Shown here in pieces: positions 26,444 through 34,725 of a stretch of DNA of 55,548 bases. A program made the translations under genes and the position numbers. Under the pieces are notes generated by a model. The model had not been told where the DNA came from. It made no database searches and was given only the letters and a program-made list of their open reading frames with translations. Numbering within the stretch: position 1 is the stretch's first letter; each line of letters begins with the position of its first letter. Origin of the DNA: Alphaproteobacteria bacterium (lineage in GTDB: Bacteria; Pseudomonadota; Alphaproteobacteria; Rickettsiales; JABCZZ01); assembly GCA_013288985.1 (NCBI GenBank), contig JABDAT010000005.1, positions 1 through 55,548 on the forward strand. The letters run 5' to 3'.

Positions 26444-26758
26444 CTAAATATGTCCCTGCACGGCATCCACTACGGAATACCAGCTATTATCTATTTTGCC
26501 TGATATGGCGGGCGGCAGGAAGTTATGATGCTGGGTAACACTAAACAGTACAACGGTACTGATAATTATCATCAGCACACGAACAAATAGGATAATCAAA
26601 AAACTATTACGCGATGCCTCTTCCAACTGATCTTTTGCACGCGAACGTTTATGTTTTCCTTTCCAATACGGTACTACCTTCTCGGCTTTAAGCTGAGAAA
26701 CAAACTTTTCGCTGTCTGTTCTATTGGAAGGGCTGAGTGTTTCGGAATGTGTAAGCAT
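26444..26758 (-). CDS. Small two-helix membrane protein, paralogue of the next gene
   Basis: A 104-residue protein with a charged N-terminal half and one strong hydrophobic segment (about residues 50-75). It is clearly related to the 95-residue protein at 26845: both have SETLS or PETLS, then FVS, then KV[VI]PYWK.K, a membrane helix, QQ or QHH and a late LP.....IDN. Its -10 hexamer (TAGCAT) ends only six bases before the ATG, so the mRNA is probably leaderless, and CtrA-like half-sites lie upstream. Inserted inside the phage tail-tip gene. Confidence 0.6.
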   Translation of the reverse strand: MLTHSETLSPSNRTDSEKFVSQLKAEKVVPYWKGKHKRSRAKDQLEEASRNSFLIILFVRVLMIIISTVVLFSVTQHHNFLPPAISGKIDNSWYSVVDAVQGHI

Positions 26759-26764
26759 TTAGCT

Positions 26765-26796
26765 ATGCTAGCTTTAGAATATTAAGAATAGATTAA
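26765..26796 (-). promoter_or_regulatory. CtrA-like box and -10 before the small membrane gene
   Basis: On the minus strand: TTAA, 7 bases, TTAA, then TAGCAT. The first half-site starts 26 bp before the -10. The -10 ends six bases before the ATG. Confidence 0.5.
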
Positions 26797-26844
26797 GAAA
26801 ATAATGAACTTCCCACAATTTTTGAGTTAGATATACTTAATAAC

Positions 26845-27132
26845 TTATACCATAACACCCAATAGATTATCTATTATTCTTACCATGGTGGCAGGTAAAA
26901 CATCATATTGCTGGCTGATATAATACAGCGTGCCGCTATAAAGAATCATCGTAATTACCCAAATGGCGGTAATAACAAAATTATGCCATGGTGCTTTGAC
27001 CATTTCGTGTTTCTTGAGATGCAGATATTTGCTTTTCCAATAAGGTATTACTTTTTCAGTCCTCACCCGTGAGACAAATGCATCAGTCTCCAAACATTCA
27101 GAAATACTCAGTGTTTCAGGATAATAGGGCAT
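26845..27132 (-). CDS. Small membrane protein, paralogue of the previous gene
   Basis: A 95-residue protein: charged N-terminal half with PYYPETLSISECLETDAFVS and KVIPYWKSK, a membrane helix (about residues 50-70, ITAIWVITMILYSGTLYYI), then a short exported or cytoplasmic end containing QQYDVLPATM and IIDN. It is a tandem paralogue of the gene at 26444-26758. No family recognised. Both copies sit between the N-terminal and C-terminal pieces of the phage tail-tip gene. Confidence 0.6.
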   Translation of the reverse strand: MPYYPETLSISECLETDAFVSRVRTEKVIPYWKSKYLHLKKHEMVKAPWHNFVITAIWVITMILYSGTLYYISQQYDVLPATMVRIIDNLLGVMV

Positions 27133-27280
27133 ACAAAACCATGGGCGGAATAAAAAAAATTTAAATTAACTTTATTAAAATTATACTACATAACCCTATA
27201 TTAACCGGATACCCTCGACAACGGGGATTTTATGAAACTTTTATGACAAAGGGATAATATTATTTTCTTGTGATTGCCTA

Positions 27281-27931
27281 TTAATAGCCAAGCGTATAGG
27301 CTTGATAGACGGAAAAATCACCCATCCTGCTGATGGGAAAGCCGCAGCCGTAATGCGGGTTGGTGAGCAGATCGGCAACGACAAGGCTCGGGTCGACGTC
27401 GTGAATCGTATCGCTGATGGAATAAGCATCAATACCTATGACCTCAATATTGTGATTGGGCAGTTGCGGGCTAGTGCCCAACTGATAGGCGTTTGCCGCA
27501 AGATAGGCGATGCCGCTATAGCCAAGCGCCTGATCGGGATGATTGGTGATGAGATACCCCCATGGGGATTGCCCATAATTTCCCACGAATGTGGAAAGCC
27601 CAAGCGCAGCAGCGCTGGTAATATTTTTATCGACATAGATATTGCCGACATTGGCAATCGGCCCTTCGCCTATACCAAGCGCCACAGCAGTCTGATACGT
27701 ATAGGATCTGGAACCGCCCTTGCCGCCCTTGCCACCCTTACCACCAGAACCGGCGGAAGAACTCTGCGGTGTCGCAACAAAATCGCCATACCAGATCAGA
27801 TTCGGCGCAATGAGCATGGTGCCATAAATAATCAGCACAGCCTTGCCGTAAGCTGAACTTTGCAGTTGTAGGCCAGACACAGCCATCTGCTGCGTTGCCT
27901 GCGATTTGCCGGAACCGGTGAGAAAGGACAT
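27281..27931 (-). pseudogene. N-terminal part of a phage/GTA tail-tip (host-specificity) protein
   Basis: A 216-residue product with the start of a large tail-tip protein: conserved N-terminus with GSGKSQATQQ, YGKAVLIIYGT..IAPNLIWYGDF, a Gly/Lys/Ser linker (GGKGGKGGKGG), then TAVALGIGEGPI and a late NPHYGCGFPISRMGDFSVYQAY. These are landmarks of the first part of GTA gp15/lambda J-like proteins, which normally exceed 1000 residues. Here it stops after about 216 residues and a C-terminal scrap appears at 26333, so the gene has lost its middle, which is replaced by two small membrane-protein genes. Confidence 0.65.
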
Positions 27932-28017
27932 AAGGATAATAACTAAATAAAGCGAATATTAAATTGATAAAACTATGTGCTATTCGCTAGAGCATGCACT
28001 CATTTCCTAGCGCAACG

Positions 28018-28050
28018 TTAACTCAACTTTAACGATTATGGGCTTATACT
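28018..28050 (+). promoter_or_regulatory. CtrA-like box and -10, near-leaderless start
   Basis: TTAA, 7 bases, TTAAC (an exact CtrA-type full site) followed by TATACT. The first half-site is 27 bp before the -10, and the ATG at 28060 follows the -10 by only nine bases. Confidence 0.55.
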
Positions 28051-28059
28051 TTGGCTTAT

Positions 28060-28851
28060 ATGGCAAAATCTGATGAAGTTAAGAAACTATTGCAAGGTCT
28101 GCGGCAATTACCCTCCCGTATGGGAGCGCATGTTGAGAGATTAAATGATCCTCCCTTCACAGAGGCACAAAATGATGCGCTGACAATTAACCATATGCGC
28201 CAAGTGTTGCAGCATGTAAGACACCCCAATTCTGATGTATATGAAGACACGGGCGAAAAAGCTGCCGCAAATCTTCTTCTGGGCAGCTTAAATGTTATAT
28301 CGAAAAAAAATCTTAGTAGATTACATCCGCCCGTGTGGCGTTCTTATCCAGAAATCAACAAAGCGGAATTGCTTGCTGCTGTGGTTGCCTTGAATCCTCA
28401 TGGCAGCCATACGCATGAAGCCGAACTTCCTGAAGGATTTCGCAAGACACAAGCCTATCAGGACTATCTTGCTTCGCTGGACGACGCCATGATACCCAAA
28501 GAGCGGCCAAAGCCGCTACCCCCTGAATCCGACCATTCCAATTATGATGAAGCGCTTGCGGCTTATAAGAGTGAGAGCGAACATTATGAAGCTTATGAAG
28601 CATATCGTACAAAGAATAACTTAGGACATGAACAGATTTTTAAGGAAAAGCATGCCAAGAATATTATCGGCGATGGGCTAGATGCTATGGAGCGTTGCCT
28701 GGATAGACATCATCATGAAACAGTTAAAAAGGCACAACGCCAGGCCACAATTTTACATCCCAAAGATGAACTGAGTGGGGCATTTACAGCACTCATTAAT
28801 AATCCCCACCCGCACTGCACGCCTTCCCCTGTTAAGCCCTTAATACGCTGA
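28060..28851 (+). CDS. Cargo protein of 263 residues, unrecognised
   Basis: A soluble, largely helical protein, Glu/Lys/His-rich, with repeated short Tyr/Ala motifs (YESEAYEA-like segment near residue 180) and a Pro/His-rich C-terminus ending KPLIR. No signal peptide or membrane helix. It starts with an ATG almost at the predicted transcription start (leaderless); a TTG at 28051 is an alternative. It ends 12 bases inside the 3' end of the facing NlpC/P60 remnant. Its place between two phage pieces, opposite strand and own promoter mark it as cargo (moron-like). Confidence 0.6.
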   Translation: MAKSDEVKKLLQGLRQLPSRMGAHVERLNDPPFTEAQNDALTINHMRQVLQHVRHPNSDVYEDTGEKAAANLLLGSLNVISKKNLSRLHPPVWRSYPEINKAELLAAVVALNPHGSHTHEAELPEGFRKTQAYQDYLASLDDAMIPKERPKPLPPESDHSNYDEALAAYKSESEHYEAYEAYRTKNNLGHEQIFKEKHAKNIIGDGLDAMERCLDRHHHETVKKAQRQATILHPKDELSGAFTALINNPHPHCTPSPVKPLIR

Positions 28852-29297
28852 ACTCCAAGCGCTGAAAGACTTTACCGGCCTTATATTGCCCTTGCCATTC
28901 ACATTTTCACCGATATGCGAAAGCCAGCTTACGGCTTCTGCATTTTCGAGCATGCATGCGCGTCCCACATAGGCATGAATAATAAGAGGTCACTCGATTA
29001 CAATCGCTCCGTGACTGAAACAACGCCCGAATTTCCATAATGCAATATCGCCGGGCAGCGGCGGGCCTTCAATACTATTTGTATGGCGCAGCAATCCTTC
29101 CAGATAACGTTCTTGCCCACGGTACAGATGCCAGTCCTGCGGATAATAAGGAATATCAATGCGCGGTGTGATACCAGCCTCGGTAAATACCTCCGCAAGC
29201 AACGTCAGACAATCCACCCCAACCCTTTTATGCGGCCCATCGCATGATAAGGCGTGCCCAGCCACGAGCACGCGCTTTTCCTGTTAGCTATTGCCCA
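28840..29297 (-). pseudogene. GTA/phage NlpC/P60 peptidase, broken
   Basis: Two frames are needed. The upstream frame encodes CSWLGTPYHAMGRIKG, the other continues GVDCLTLLAEVF...PYYPQDWHLY..ERYLEGLL...PPLPGDIALWKFGRCFSHGAIVIE, matching the GTA gp14 NlpC/P60 cell-wall peptidase with Cys (GVDC) and His (SHGAIV). A one-base shift near 29215 separates the frames and a TGA at 28990-28992 replaces the expected Trp after IVIE; the frame then runs on with PLIIHAYVG to a stop at 28840. So at least two disabling changes. It lies between DUF2163 and the tail-tip gene, the normal order. Confidence 0.75.
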
Positions 29298-29309
29298 TAG
29301 AAATCCCTG

Positions 29310-29341
29310 TTAATATTATTTTAATGACTGCGGTGTATGAT
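29310..29341 (+). promoter_or_regulatory. CtrA-like box and -10
   Basis: TTAA, 7 bases, TTAA, then TATGAT; first half-site 26 bp before the -10. Drives the cargo gene at 29368. Confidence 0.5.
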
Positions 29342-29367
29342 GCATTTGCCAGCTGTAGAAACAATAT

Positions 29368-29931
29368 ATGAAAAGAAAACTGCCATATCCTGTTACTATA
29401 ACCGCTGCATTGGCAGCCATAACGAGTATTGCCGTGCTGGATACAACACAACAGCAAGTTCAAAAAACAGCCGCATCACAACCTCTGGACTCTAATCCGA
29501 AAGATGGAATTTCAAACTACTCCACTCCAGATAATTACACAGAAATGCCCTATCAATTTGAAAGTTGTCCTGAAGGGTCACAACCACAAATATTCGGCAT
29601 CAAGCTCATTCACGCTATAAAAGAAAGAGAACAAGGCATCAGCACGCTGGCTAAAATTCTTTCCGATTATCCGGAAGCACAGAATATCTTCTTTAAGGAT
29701 AAAAATGGCGGAAGCTTTACCTGCCTGGAAATATTGGACAGGGGTCTGCACTCAGATCATTTTGGTATAATACAGCCCTGGAGCCGGGAATTACAAAAGA
29801 AGTTATTACAAGAAATAGACGCGCTTAATACCGCAAAGCCCGAACAATCCGTATCCAATAAGATCGGAACATGGACAACACAACTAGCAGAAATTCCTGA
29901 TAAAAAAGCCACCACACCCTCCCGTACATGA
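29368..29931 (+). CDS. Cargo protein with N-terminal membrane anchor or signal, 187 residues
   Basis: A short basic start (MKRKLPYP) and a hydrophobic stretch (about residues 8-25) look like a signal peptide or anchor; the remainder is soluble, with a cysteine pair (ESCPEG and FTCLEI) and a small helical domain (IFGIKLIHAIKEREQGISTL..ILSDYPEAQNIFFKD). The C-terminus is Thr/Ser/Arg-rich (TTPSRT). No family recognised. It has its own CtrA-like promoter and precedes the next cargo gene by about 90 bases. Confidence 0.55.
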   Translation: MKRKLPYPVTITAALAAITSIAVLDTTQQQVQKTAASQPLDSNPKDGISNYSTPDNYTEMPYQFESCPEGSQPQIFGIKLIHAIKEREQGISTLAKILSDYPEAQNIFFKDKNGGSFTCLEILDRGLHSDHFGIIQPWSRELQKKLLQEIDALNTAKPEQSVSNKIGTWTTQLAEIPDKKATTPSRT

Positions 29932-29945
29932 CCGCAGCCCCTATT

Positions 29946-29989
29946 GTAACCATATCTTAACACTATTTTAAGGGGTGGTGAGGTAAAAT
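29946..29989 (+). promoter_or_regulatory. Triple CtrA-like half-sites and -10
   Basis: GTAA, TTAAC and TTAA at exact 11-bp steps (29946, 29957, 29968) followed by TAAAAT at 29984. The first 20 bases are nearly identical to the site at 32809, one base different. Confidence 0.6.
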
Positions 29990-30020
29990 GGTTTCAATTT
30001 GAAACTCTAGGAATGTGATT

Positions 30021-31199
30021 ATGATGAATATAAGCACACAATCGATTACCATATTGGCTGATGACAAGAAAATCTTATTAAATCTTGCCCGTGAATTTGA
30101 GCGCGAATATGAATCACATATTAAGAGTGATAAAACTGCTGGATTGATAGTGAAAGCCCTCAAAGAACTTGGTTCATATGATTATGAACTTGCGTCCACC
30201 AGCTCTCGAGCCAAAGAGGAAATAAATAATACCATTGGTTTTCTTCTAAACGTAAAAGAAGACGGTGGAGTTGTAGAAAAAGCACTCTGGAGAAAACTGA
30301 CTAATTCCGATAATCCTACTATTAATAACACTCTTTATAACATTAAAGAAACTCTCAAAGGCCATAGAAATACTGAAGTAAGCGTCAGTGAGCATGAAAC
30401 CTATAGCACTACAAATCCTCGATCCGCACGTCGGCAGCCATCCATACCGCCGCGCCTAAAGAAAGAAATAGCTGGCGTATGGGCAGATGTGCCACGAGCA
30501 GCAAAAGTAATTGGAGGACTAGCAGCGGGAGTAACGGTTCTTGGCTTAACGGTTGATCAATTCATCCCAAAACCGCCTTTGCCAAAACAAAGTCCTACTA
30601 CTAGTGTATTGGCATTAGAAGGCTACAATCAAGCGCAGACACAAGGCGTACTTAACATTAATGCTGAAGTGCAAAGTATGTATGATAAGGATGTAAAGCA
30701 CATTGGAAGCGGAACCACTCTGAATTCCAATGAAGAGACAACTTATGAAAACGCCAAGAGTTATTATGCATCCGATGATATGGATAATTTTGCAGCAACG
30801 CTTAAAGGCATGGACAATAATTTCAATGGATCTGCGCAAAAAGTGATTGGCAGATTGATGTATCATTCCGGGTTTCGACTAGGCTTGAATATGGGTGAAG
30901 GTAGAGAGGGAGAAAATCTCGCTTTCGATATACTAAAATTTTATCCAGAAGCCGCAAAAACAAAACTTCAGGTGAACGGCACAGATGTTACATTAGAAAC
31001 ATTCTTTAAAAACGGATATATCGCTAATGTTGTTGACGTTGATCAAAACCGCCAAGAATATCCTGAAGGCAATATAGCTGCCTGGTCATCAGCCAAACTG
31101 ATTGAATTAGAGAGCGCTATCAGTGATGCCAAGAAAAAACTTCCTAAAGGATATACTGTTAGCAGCACTTATCCAAATAGTACGTCATACACCCGTTAA
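30021..31199 (+). CDS. Cargo protein with one central membrane helix, 392 residues
   Basis: An N-terminal soluble helical domain (about residues 1-140), a basic Ser/Thr/Pro linker with RSARRQPSIPPRLKKE, one membrane helix (about 155-178, VIGGLAAGVTVLGLTV), then a C-terminal domain of about 215 residues containing YYASDDMDNFAATLKGMDNN and FRLGLNMGEG. Ends in Ser/Thr/Tyr/Arg (STSYTR). Family not recognised. ATG at 30021 is supported by TAGGAAT upstream; a GTG at 30015 is in frame. Orientation and promoter group it with the cargo genes. Confidence 0.6.
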   Translation: MMNISTQSITILADDKKILLNLAREFEREYESHIKSDKTAGLIVKALKELGSYDYELASTSSRAKEEINNTIGFLLNVKEDGGVVEKALWRKLTNSDNPTINNTLYNIKETLKGHRNTEVSVSEHETYSTTNPRSARRQPSIPPRLKKEIAGVWADVPRAAKVIGGLAAGVTVLGLTVDQFIPKPPLPKQSPTTSVLALEGYNQAQTQGVLNINAEVQSMYDKDVKHIGSGTTLNSNEETTYENAKSYYASDDMDNFAATLKGMDNNFNGSAQKVIGRLMYHSGFRLGLNMGEGREGENLAFDILKFYPEAAKTKLQVNGTDVTLETFFKNGYIANVVDVDQNRQEYPEGNIAAWSSAKLIELESAISDAKKKLPKGYTVSSTYPNSTSYTR

Positions 31200-31359
31200 G
31201 CTTTCAGGGATAATGTCTCTTAATCCCCGGTTGATTACTTTCAACCCTCAGCAACTCCTGGGTTTATAAAAGCCTCAATTGTCACGATAACTTCATACTA
31301 TTGAGAAGATTTTCCCATACAATGGGAGACATCTGAACTCTAATGAAAAAATTATTGCT

Positions 31360-31791
31360 ATGACAGACCAAGAACCTCTATCTGATAAAATACATCAAAG
31401 TAAGCTAGATGATGTTTATGGTAAAGATATTGCCCGCATAGCTCCGCCAATAACGCGCAGGCCCTGGAGAAATGATACAGGATCAGAATATCCTATAATG
31501 CCACCTATAGCTACTCAAGAATCTAAAACACCTTCTCATCCTGCAGCCACTATATTGCTTGGTCTGACCACAGGTGGCCTTATTGGTAGTGCTAGCTACT
31601 TTGCATATACTTGTTTGCAACCTATACAGACGTCATCAGCAAAACATCCGGCCTCCCATACACAAAAGCATAAAAACCATGCGGCCGCTGAACCTGAAAG
31701 TTCACATCATCGCCATCACCACCACTATAAGGTCACAGGTCATCATCACTATACGCATAATTCAGAACATAAATCATCACACAGCCGTTGA
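31360..31791 (+). CDS. Cargo membrane protein with His-rich tail
   Basis: A 143-residue protein: a polar N-terminus, one membrane helix (about residues 62-82, ATILLGLTTGGLIGSASYFAY), then a tail with about twenty histidines in clusters (HHRHHHHYK, GHHHYTH) and many Ser/Lys, ending HSR. Such tails may bind Ni, Zn or Cu, but this is only composition. A six-codon frame starting at 31343 ends at a TGA that overlaps the ATG, which could couple translation. Its end overlaps the stop of the facing DUF2163 gene by 15 bases. Confidence 0.55.
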   Translation: MTDQEPLSDKIHQSKLDDVYGKDIARIAPPITRRPWRNDTGSEYPIMPPIATQESKTPSHPAATILLGLTTGGLIGSASYFAYTCLQPIQTSSAKHPASHTQKHKNHAAAEPESSHHRHHHHYKVTGHHHYTHNSEHKSSHSR

Positions 31792-32655
31792 GTTTTCCGG
31801 CACATAAGGAAATCCCCTGAAATTAGCGAGGTTGCTGAATTTATTCTGGCAGGTGGATTGCTGCTTATCGCATCCTGGATATACAATAAATGTATCACCC
31901 GTAGCAGGAGCCACCGGGAACGGCGCAAGCAATGTCAGGCTGCCAGGCGTGCCTGCAATATAGGTTTTAACCGTACGCGAGATGCCATTATTGCCGCCAC
32001 TGTTGTAGGCAAGCACGCCTAAATCAAATGTACCAGTAGCCTGGCTGAGTGTTGCCTGTACCACGCTTGCAGTTGAACCACTGCCGACCATGTCATTCAC
32101 GGCAAAATCCGCCTGATTCAATGTGCAGCTTTCGTCATAAAGCGTGTTGACGCAGCCGAACTGATACAGATTGCGCGGCATATTCTGGTTGAGCAGTTCC
32201 AGATGACTGTTGACGCTGAAGGTGGCAAGCGAGCGTCCGGCATCGATCTCGGCCACGCGGTCCACGAACCTGATGACAGTGCCCACCGCCGTATCGCCGT
32301 AAGTTGCCATGAACGCACGGTAAAACGTGAATTCGGCACCGTCAAACACGCCCTGGCGCACTGCCGAGAGAAACGGCTCGCCTTCAATAAGTGCGCTGCC
32401 GGGCAAAACGTCCAGCACCAGCGTATCCACTTCCACGCCTACTTTCCAATGGCATTTGGCTTTATTGTCTTTGCGATCGAAATACGGGCCAGTGCCGCCG
32501 CCGGCACTCCAGGTGATATTGTTCCAGGTTATGTCCTGATCGCCGCCGCAATAAGTAAGCTGTCCGCCGCCAATCAATGTAAAGAGATAAAGATCGGTAG
32601 AAAAAAACTGCCGCGTGGCGAGCAGATTGACGAGATCTGTAGATGCAGGTTTCAT
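31777..32655 (-). CDS. Phage/GTA tail protein, DUF2163 (GTA gp13 type)
   Basis: A 292-residue protein matching the BR0599/DUF2163 family: N-terminal region with DLYLFTLIGG, YCGGDQDITWN, the middle RFVDRVAEIDAGRSLATFSVNSHLELLNQNMPRNLYQFGCVNTLYD, and the closing DKQQSTCQNKFSNLANFRGFPYVP. In the Rhodobacter capsulatus GTA the equivalent protein lies in the tail-tip region. Length and both ends are complete, so this is the best-preserved phage gene in the window. It is preceded in order by the DUF2460 remnant and followed by NlpC/P60. Confidence 0.9.
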   Translation of the reverse strand: MKPASTDLVNLLATRQFFSTDLYLFTLIGGGQLTYCGGDQDITWNNITWSAGGGTGPYFDRKDNKAKCHWKVGVEVDTLVLDVLPGSALIEGEPFLSAVRQGVFDGAEFTFYRAFMATYGDTAVGTVIRFVDRVAEIDAGRSLATFSVNSHLELLNQNMPRNLYQFGCVNTLYDESCTLNQADFAVNDMVGSGSTASVVQATLSQATGTFDLGVLAYNSGGNNGISRTVKTYIAGTPGSLTLLAPFPVAPATGDTFIVYPGCDKQQSTCQNKFSNLANFRGFPYVPENSTAV

Positions 32656-32808
32656 AAAATATATGTGAGTTTAAGATTATAAAAAGATTGCGCCGTCACG
32701 ATTAACGCAACATAAAAAGGGGTATGAATTATATATGGAAGTGCCGTGCTGAGCTTATTTCAGTGCGAGAGTTTAATAATCCGTTAATAGATAGGATATT
32801 CCTCGGCT

Positions 32809-32852
32809 GTAACCAAATCTTAACACTAGAGGCCTAAAATACCGGTTATATT
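32809..32852 (+). promoter_or_regulatory. CtrA-like box and -10
   Basis: GTAA, 7 bases, TTAAC, then TATATT 27 bp after the second half-site start. Near copy of the box at 29946. Confidence 0.55.
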
Positions 32853-32887
32853 AAACGCTCATTATCAATACTCAATGGAGCACACAT

Positions 32888-34573
32888 ATGGCGCCAATTT
32901 CCACACCTCCAGCCTCTGTCGCAATATTTGCCTCTGCAGCGACCCCCTCCGGCAACGCGGCGGATACTGATCTGCATGCGCTCCTTGGCAATATAATAGA
33001 TGCAATCTGGAAAGACGCCGCGATTACATCGCCCAAACCCGATAAAAGCCATATATTCGTTAAACCCGACATCAACGCTACACAATACCGTATTGTGGGC
33101 GGCGTTGCGGAACTGGATATTCCCTCATCAGTAATGGCCAATCCTGATTTGGGTGGTCTCATACAGACAGCAACTAAAAGTCCTATCGTTGTGGATGCCC
33201 CTTCTGTTGCCACCACTCCTCAAAGCACTGCTTCCGTATCAACATCTCTTCCCATCACCGCACAGTTTGGCACAGGCACTATTATCATTAATCAGGCAAC
33301 CCTTGATGAATATATTAAATCTGATTTAGGAGACGCCGGGTATTGGCCAAAACCAAGCCAGCCTGCAAACGCGCATTATGATTATGATGCTATTAAAGCG
33401 CAAGTCCAAGTCATCCTCGCCAATGATAAAGCCAATTTCGATATAGATGTGAAGAATGGCGTTTCCATAGCAGATGCGATAGGCAATGGCCAGAATCGTG
33501 CAGAACATGAGACAGGAGTTCAGTATCAACAAGGACAGAGATCACTTCTGTCCCCTGCAACCCGTATACTCGCCCTTGTGGCATATGCCGTACCGCAGGC
33601 AAATAAAAACCTTGAGGATACATGGGCGCGGATCACAGGCGATACTTCTCCTCTTATGCTCGCTCCTGAAAATCTTTCTTCTCTTCCTGCCAACATTAAT
33701 AGCAAAGATATGGCTACAGCTCTGGAGGCAACGCTTGCTAAAATGGGCGTAAACTGGAAGCTCAATATTCAGCAAACCTCACAAGGCGAACTTGGAGCAG
33801 GCGATGTTGACTCTCATGGCAACACAACCATTGTCATTTCAAGCAGAGTAATTAAAGCGGAAATAGAAGCCCATAAAACACCTGGCAAAGAATGGCATGA
33901 CGCAGAGAAAGTCGCAGCCGCTTATGGTCTGGCAAAAGCATTGCTTAATACGCACCGTGACCTGATAGAGAAAACATATGCCTCCGTTCTTGCTAATCCC
34001 GATGTTGCGGCAAGGCTGGAAGCACAATTTCCTGATAAAAATGATCCGGCACGCAAGGCAGCTGAAGATCAATTATTGGCGTTTGCAGCCACCGCTGGAA
34101 TCATGCATTCCACCTATCCTAAGAGCCCCGATCCCGAAGCAACTCTTGCAAAACATGTTGAAGGAAGGGCCGCTATTTACGAAAACTTTCGTTTGGCAGC
34201 ATATGGCGCGGCAAAATTAAGCACAGATTCTCAAGACGCCAATGCCGCGGAAACAGGCAATGCATTTATCGGTGAAGCAGAAAAGGCCCGAGCCGGGCAT
34301 GATGCTGCTGACAAGGCTAAAATTGATGCAGCCGTGCTATCAGAGGTTCGGGCAGCATGGGGAACGGAGCCTATTAATCAGGGCACGGTTGACGCTGCCT
34401 TAAAAGCGGCAAAATCAATTCCCCTAATCTCTCATGCGCAGACCGTGCCCGGCCCTAAGATTTCATGGGTAACGCCAACGAGTCTTGAGCCGGGAACACG
34501 ACTTGCGGAGGGTACAACTCAAGATGGCCGGCCTTTTACCATTACAAGTGGCGGGGGTCATGGCAGAGGCTGA
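32888..34573 (+). CDS. Large soluble cargo protein, 561 residues, unrecognised
   Basis: An Ala/Asp/Lys-rich mostly helical protein without signal or membrane helices. It has a GGAG ribosome binding site and a CtrA-like promoter. Readable sections: an N-terminal part with SHIFVKPDINATQYRI, a middle HYDYDAIKAQVQVILANDKANF, and a C-terminal TMATALEATL-like domain with an embedded H-E/D-rich helix (EWHDAEKVAAAYGLAKAL). The C-terminus is Gly/His/Arg-rich (GGGHGRG). It precedes two other large cargo proteins on the same strand and may share their short alpha/beta modules. Function unknown; a secreted effector is one possibility. Confidence 0.65.
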   Translation: MAPISTPPASVAIFASAATPSGNAADTDLHALLGNIIDAIWKDAAITSPKPDKSHIFVKPDINATQYRIVGGVAELDIPSSVMANPDLGGLIQTATKSPIVVDAPSVATTPQSTASVSTSLPITAQFGTGTIIINQATLDEYIKSDLGDAGYWPKPSQPANAHYDYDAIKAQVQVILANDKANFDIDVKNGVSIADAIGNGQNRAEHETGVQYQQGQRSLLSPATRILALVAYAVPQANKNLEDTWARITGDTSPLMLAPENLSSLPANINSKDMATALEATLAKMGVNWKLNIQQTSQGELGAGDVDSHGNTTIVISSRVIKAEIEAHKTPGKEWHDAEKVAAAYGLAKALLNTHRDLIEKTYASVLANPDVAARLEAQFPDKNDPARKAAEDQLLAFAATAGIMHSTYPKSPDPEATLAKHVEGRAAIYENFRLAAYGAAKLSTDSQDANAAETGNAFIGEAEKARAGHDAADKAKIDAAVLSEVRAAWGTEPINQGTVDAALKAAKSIPLISHAQTVPGPKISWVTPTSLEPGTRLAEGTTQDGRPFTITSGGGHGRG

Positions 34574-34661
34574 TGATAAGCAACTTCAGCTCAGTATTTT
34601 ACTCCATCATGCAAAAAACCAGAATTTGAGCCACTCATAATACGTAAAATTGTTTCTACCT

Positions 34662-34704
34662 GTAATAATATCTTAACATTTCTGTGTTATGGTCACCCTA
34701 TAAT
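34662..34704 (+). promoter_or_regulatory. CtrA-like box and consensus -10
   Basis: GTAA, 7 bases, TTAAC, then TATAAT 26 bp after the second half-site start. A strong AAGGAGAT follows before the ATG at 34726. Confidence 0.6.
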
Positions 34705-34725
34705 CGCATTATAAGGAGATATACC

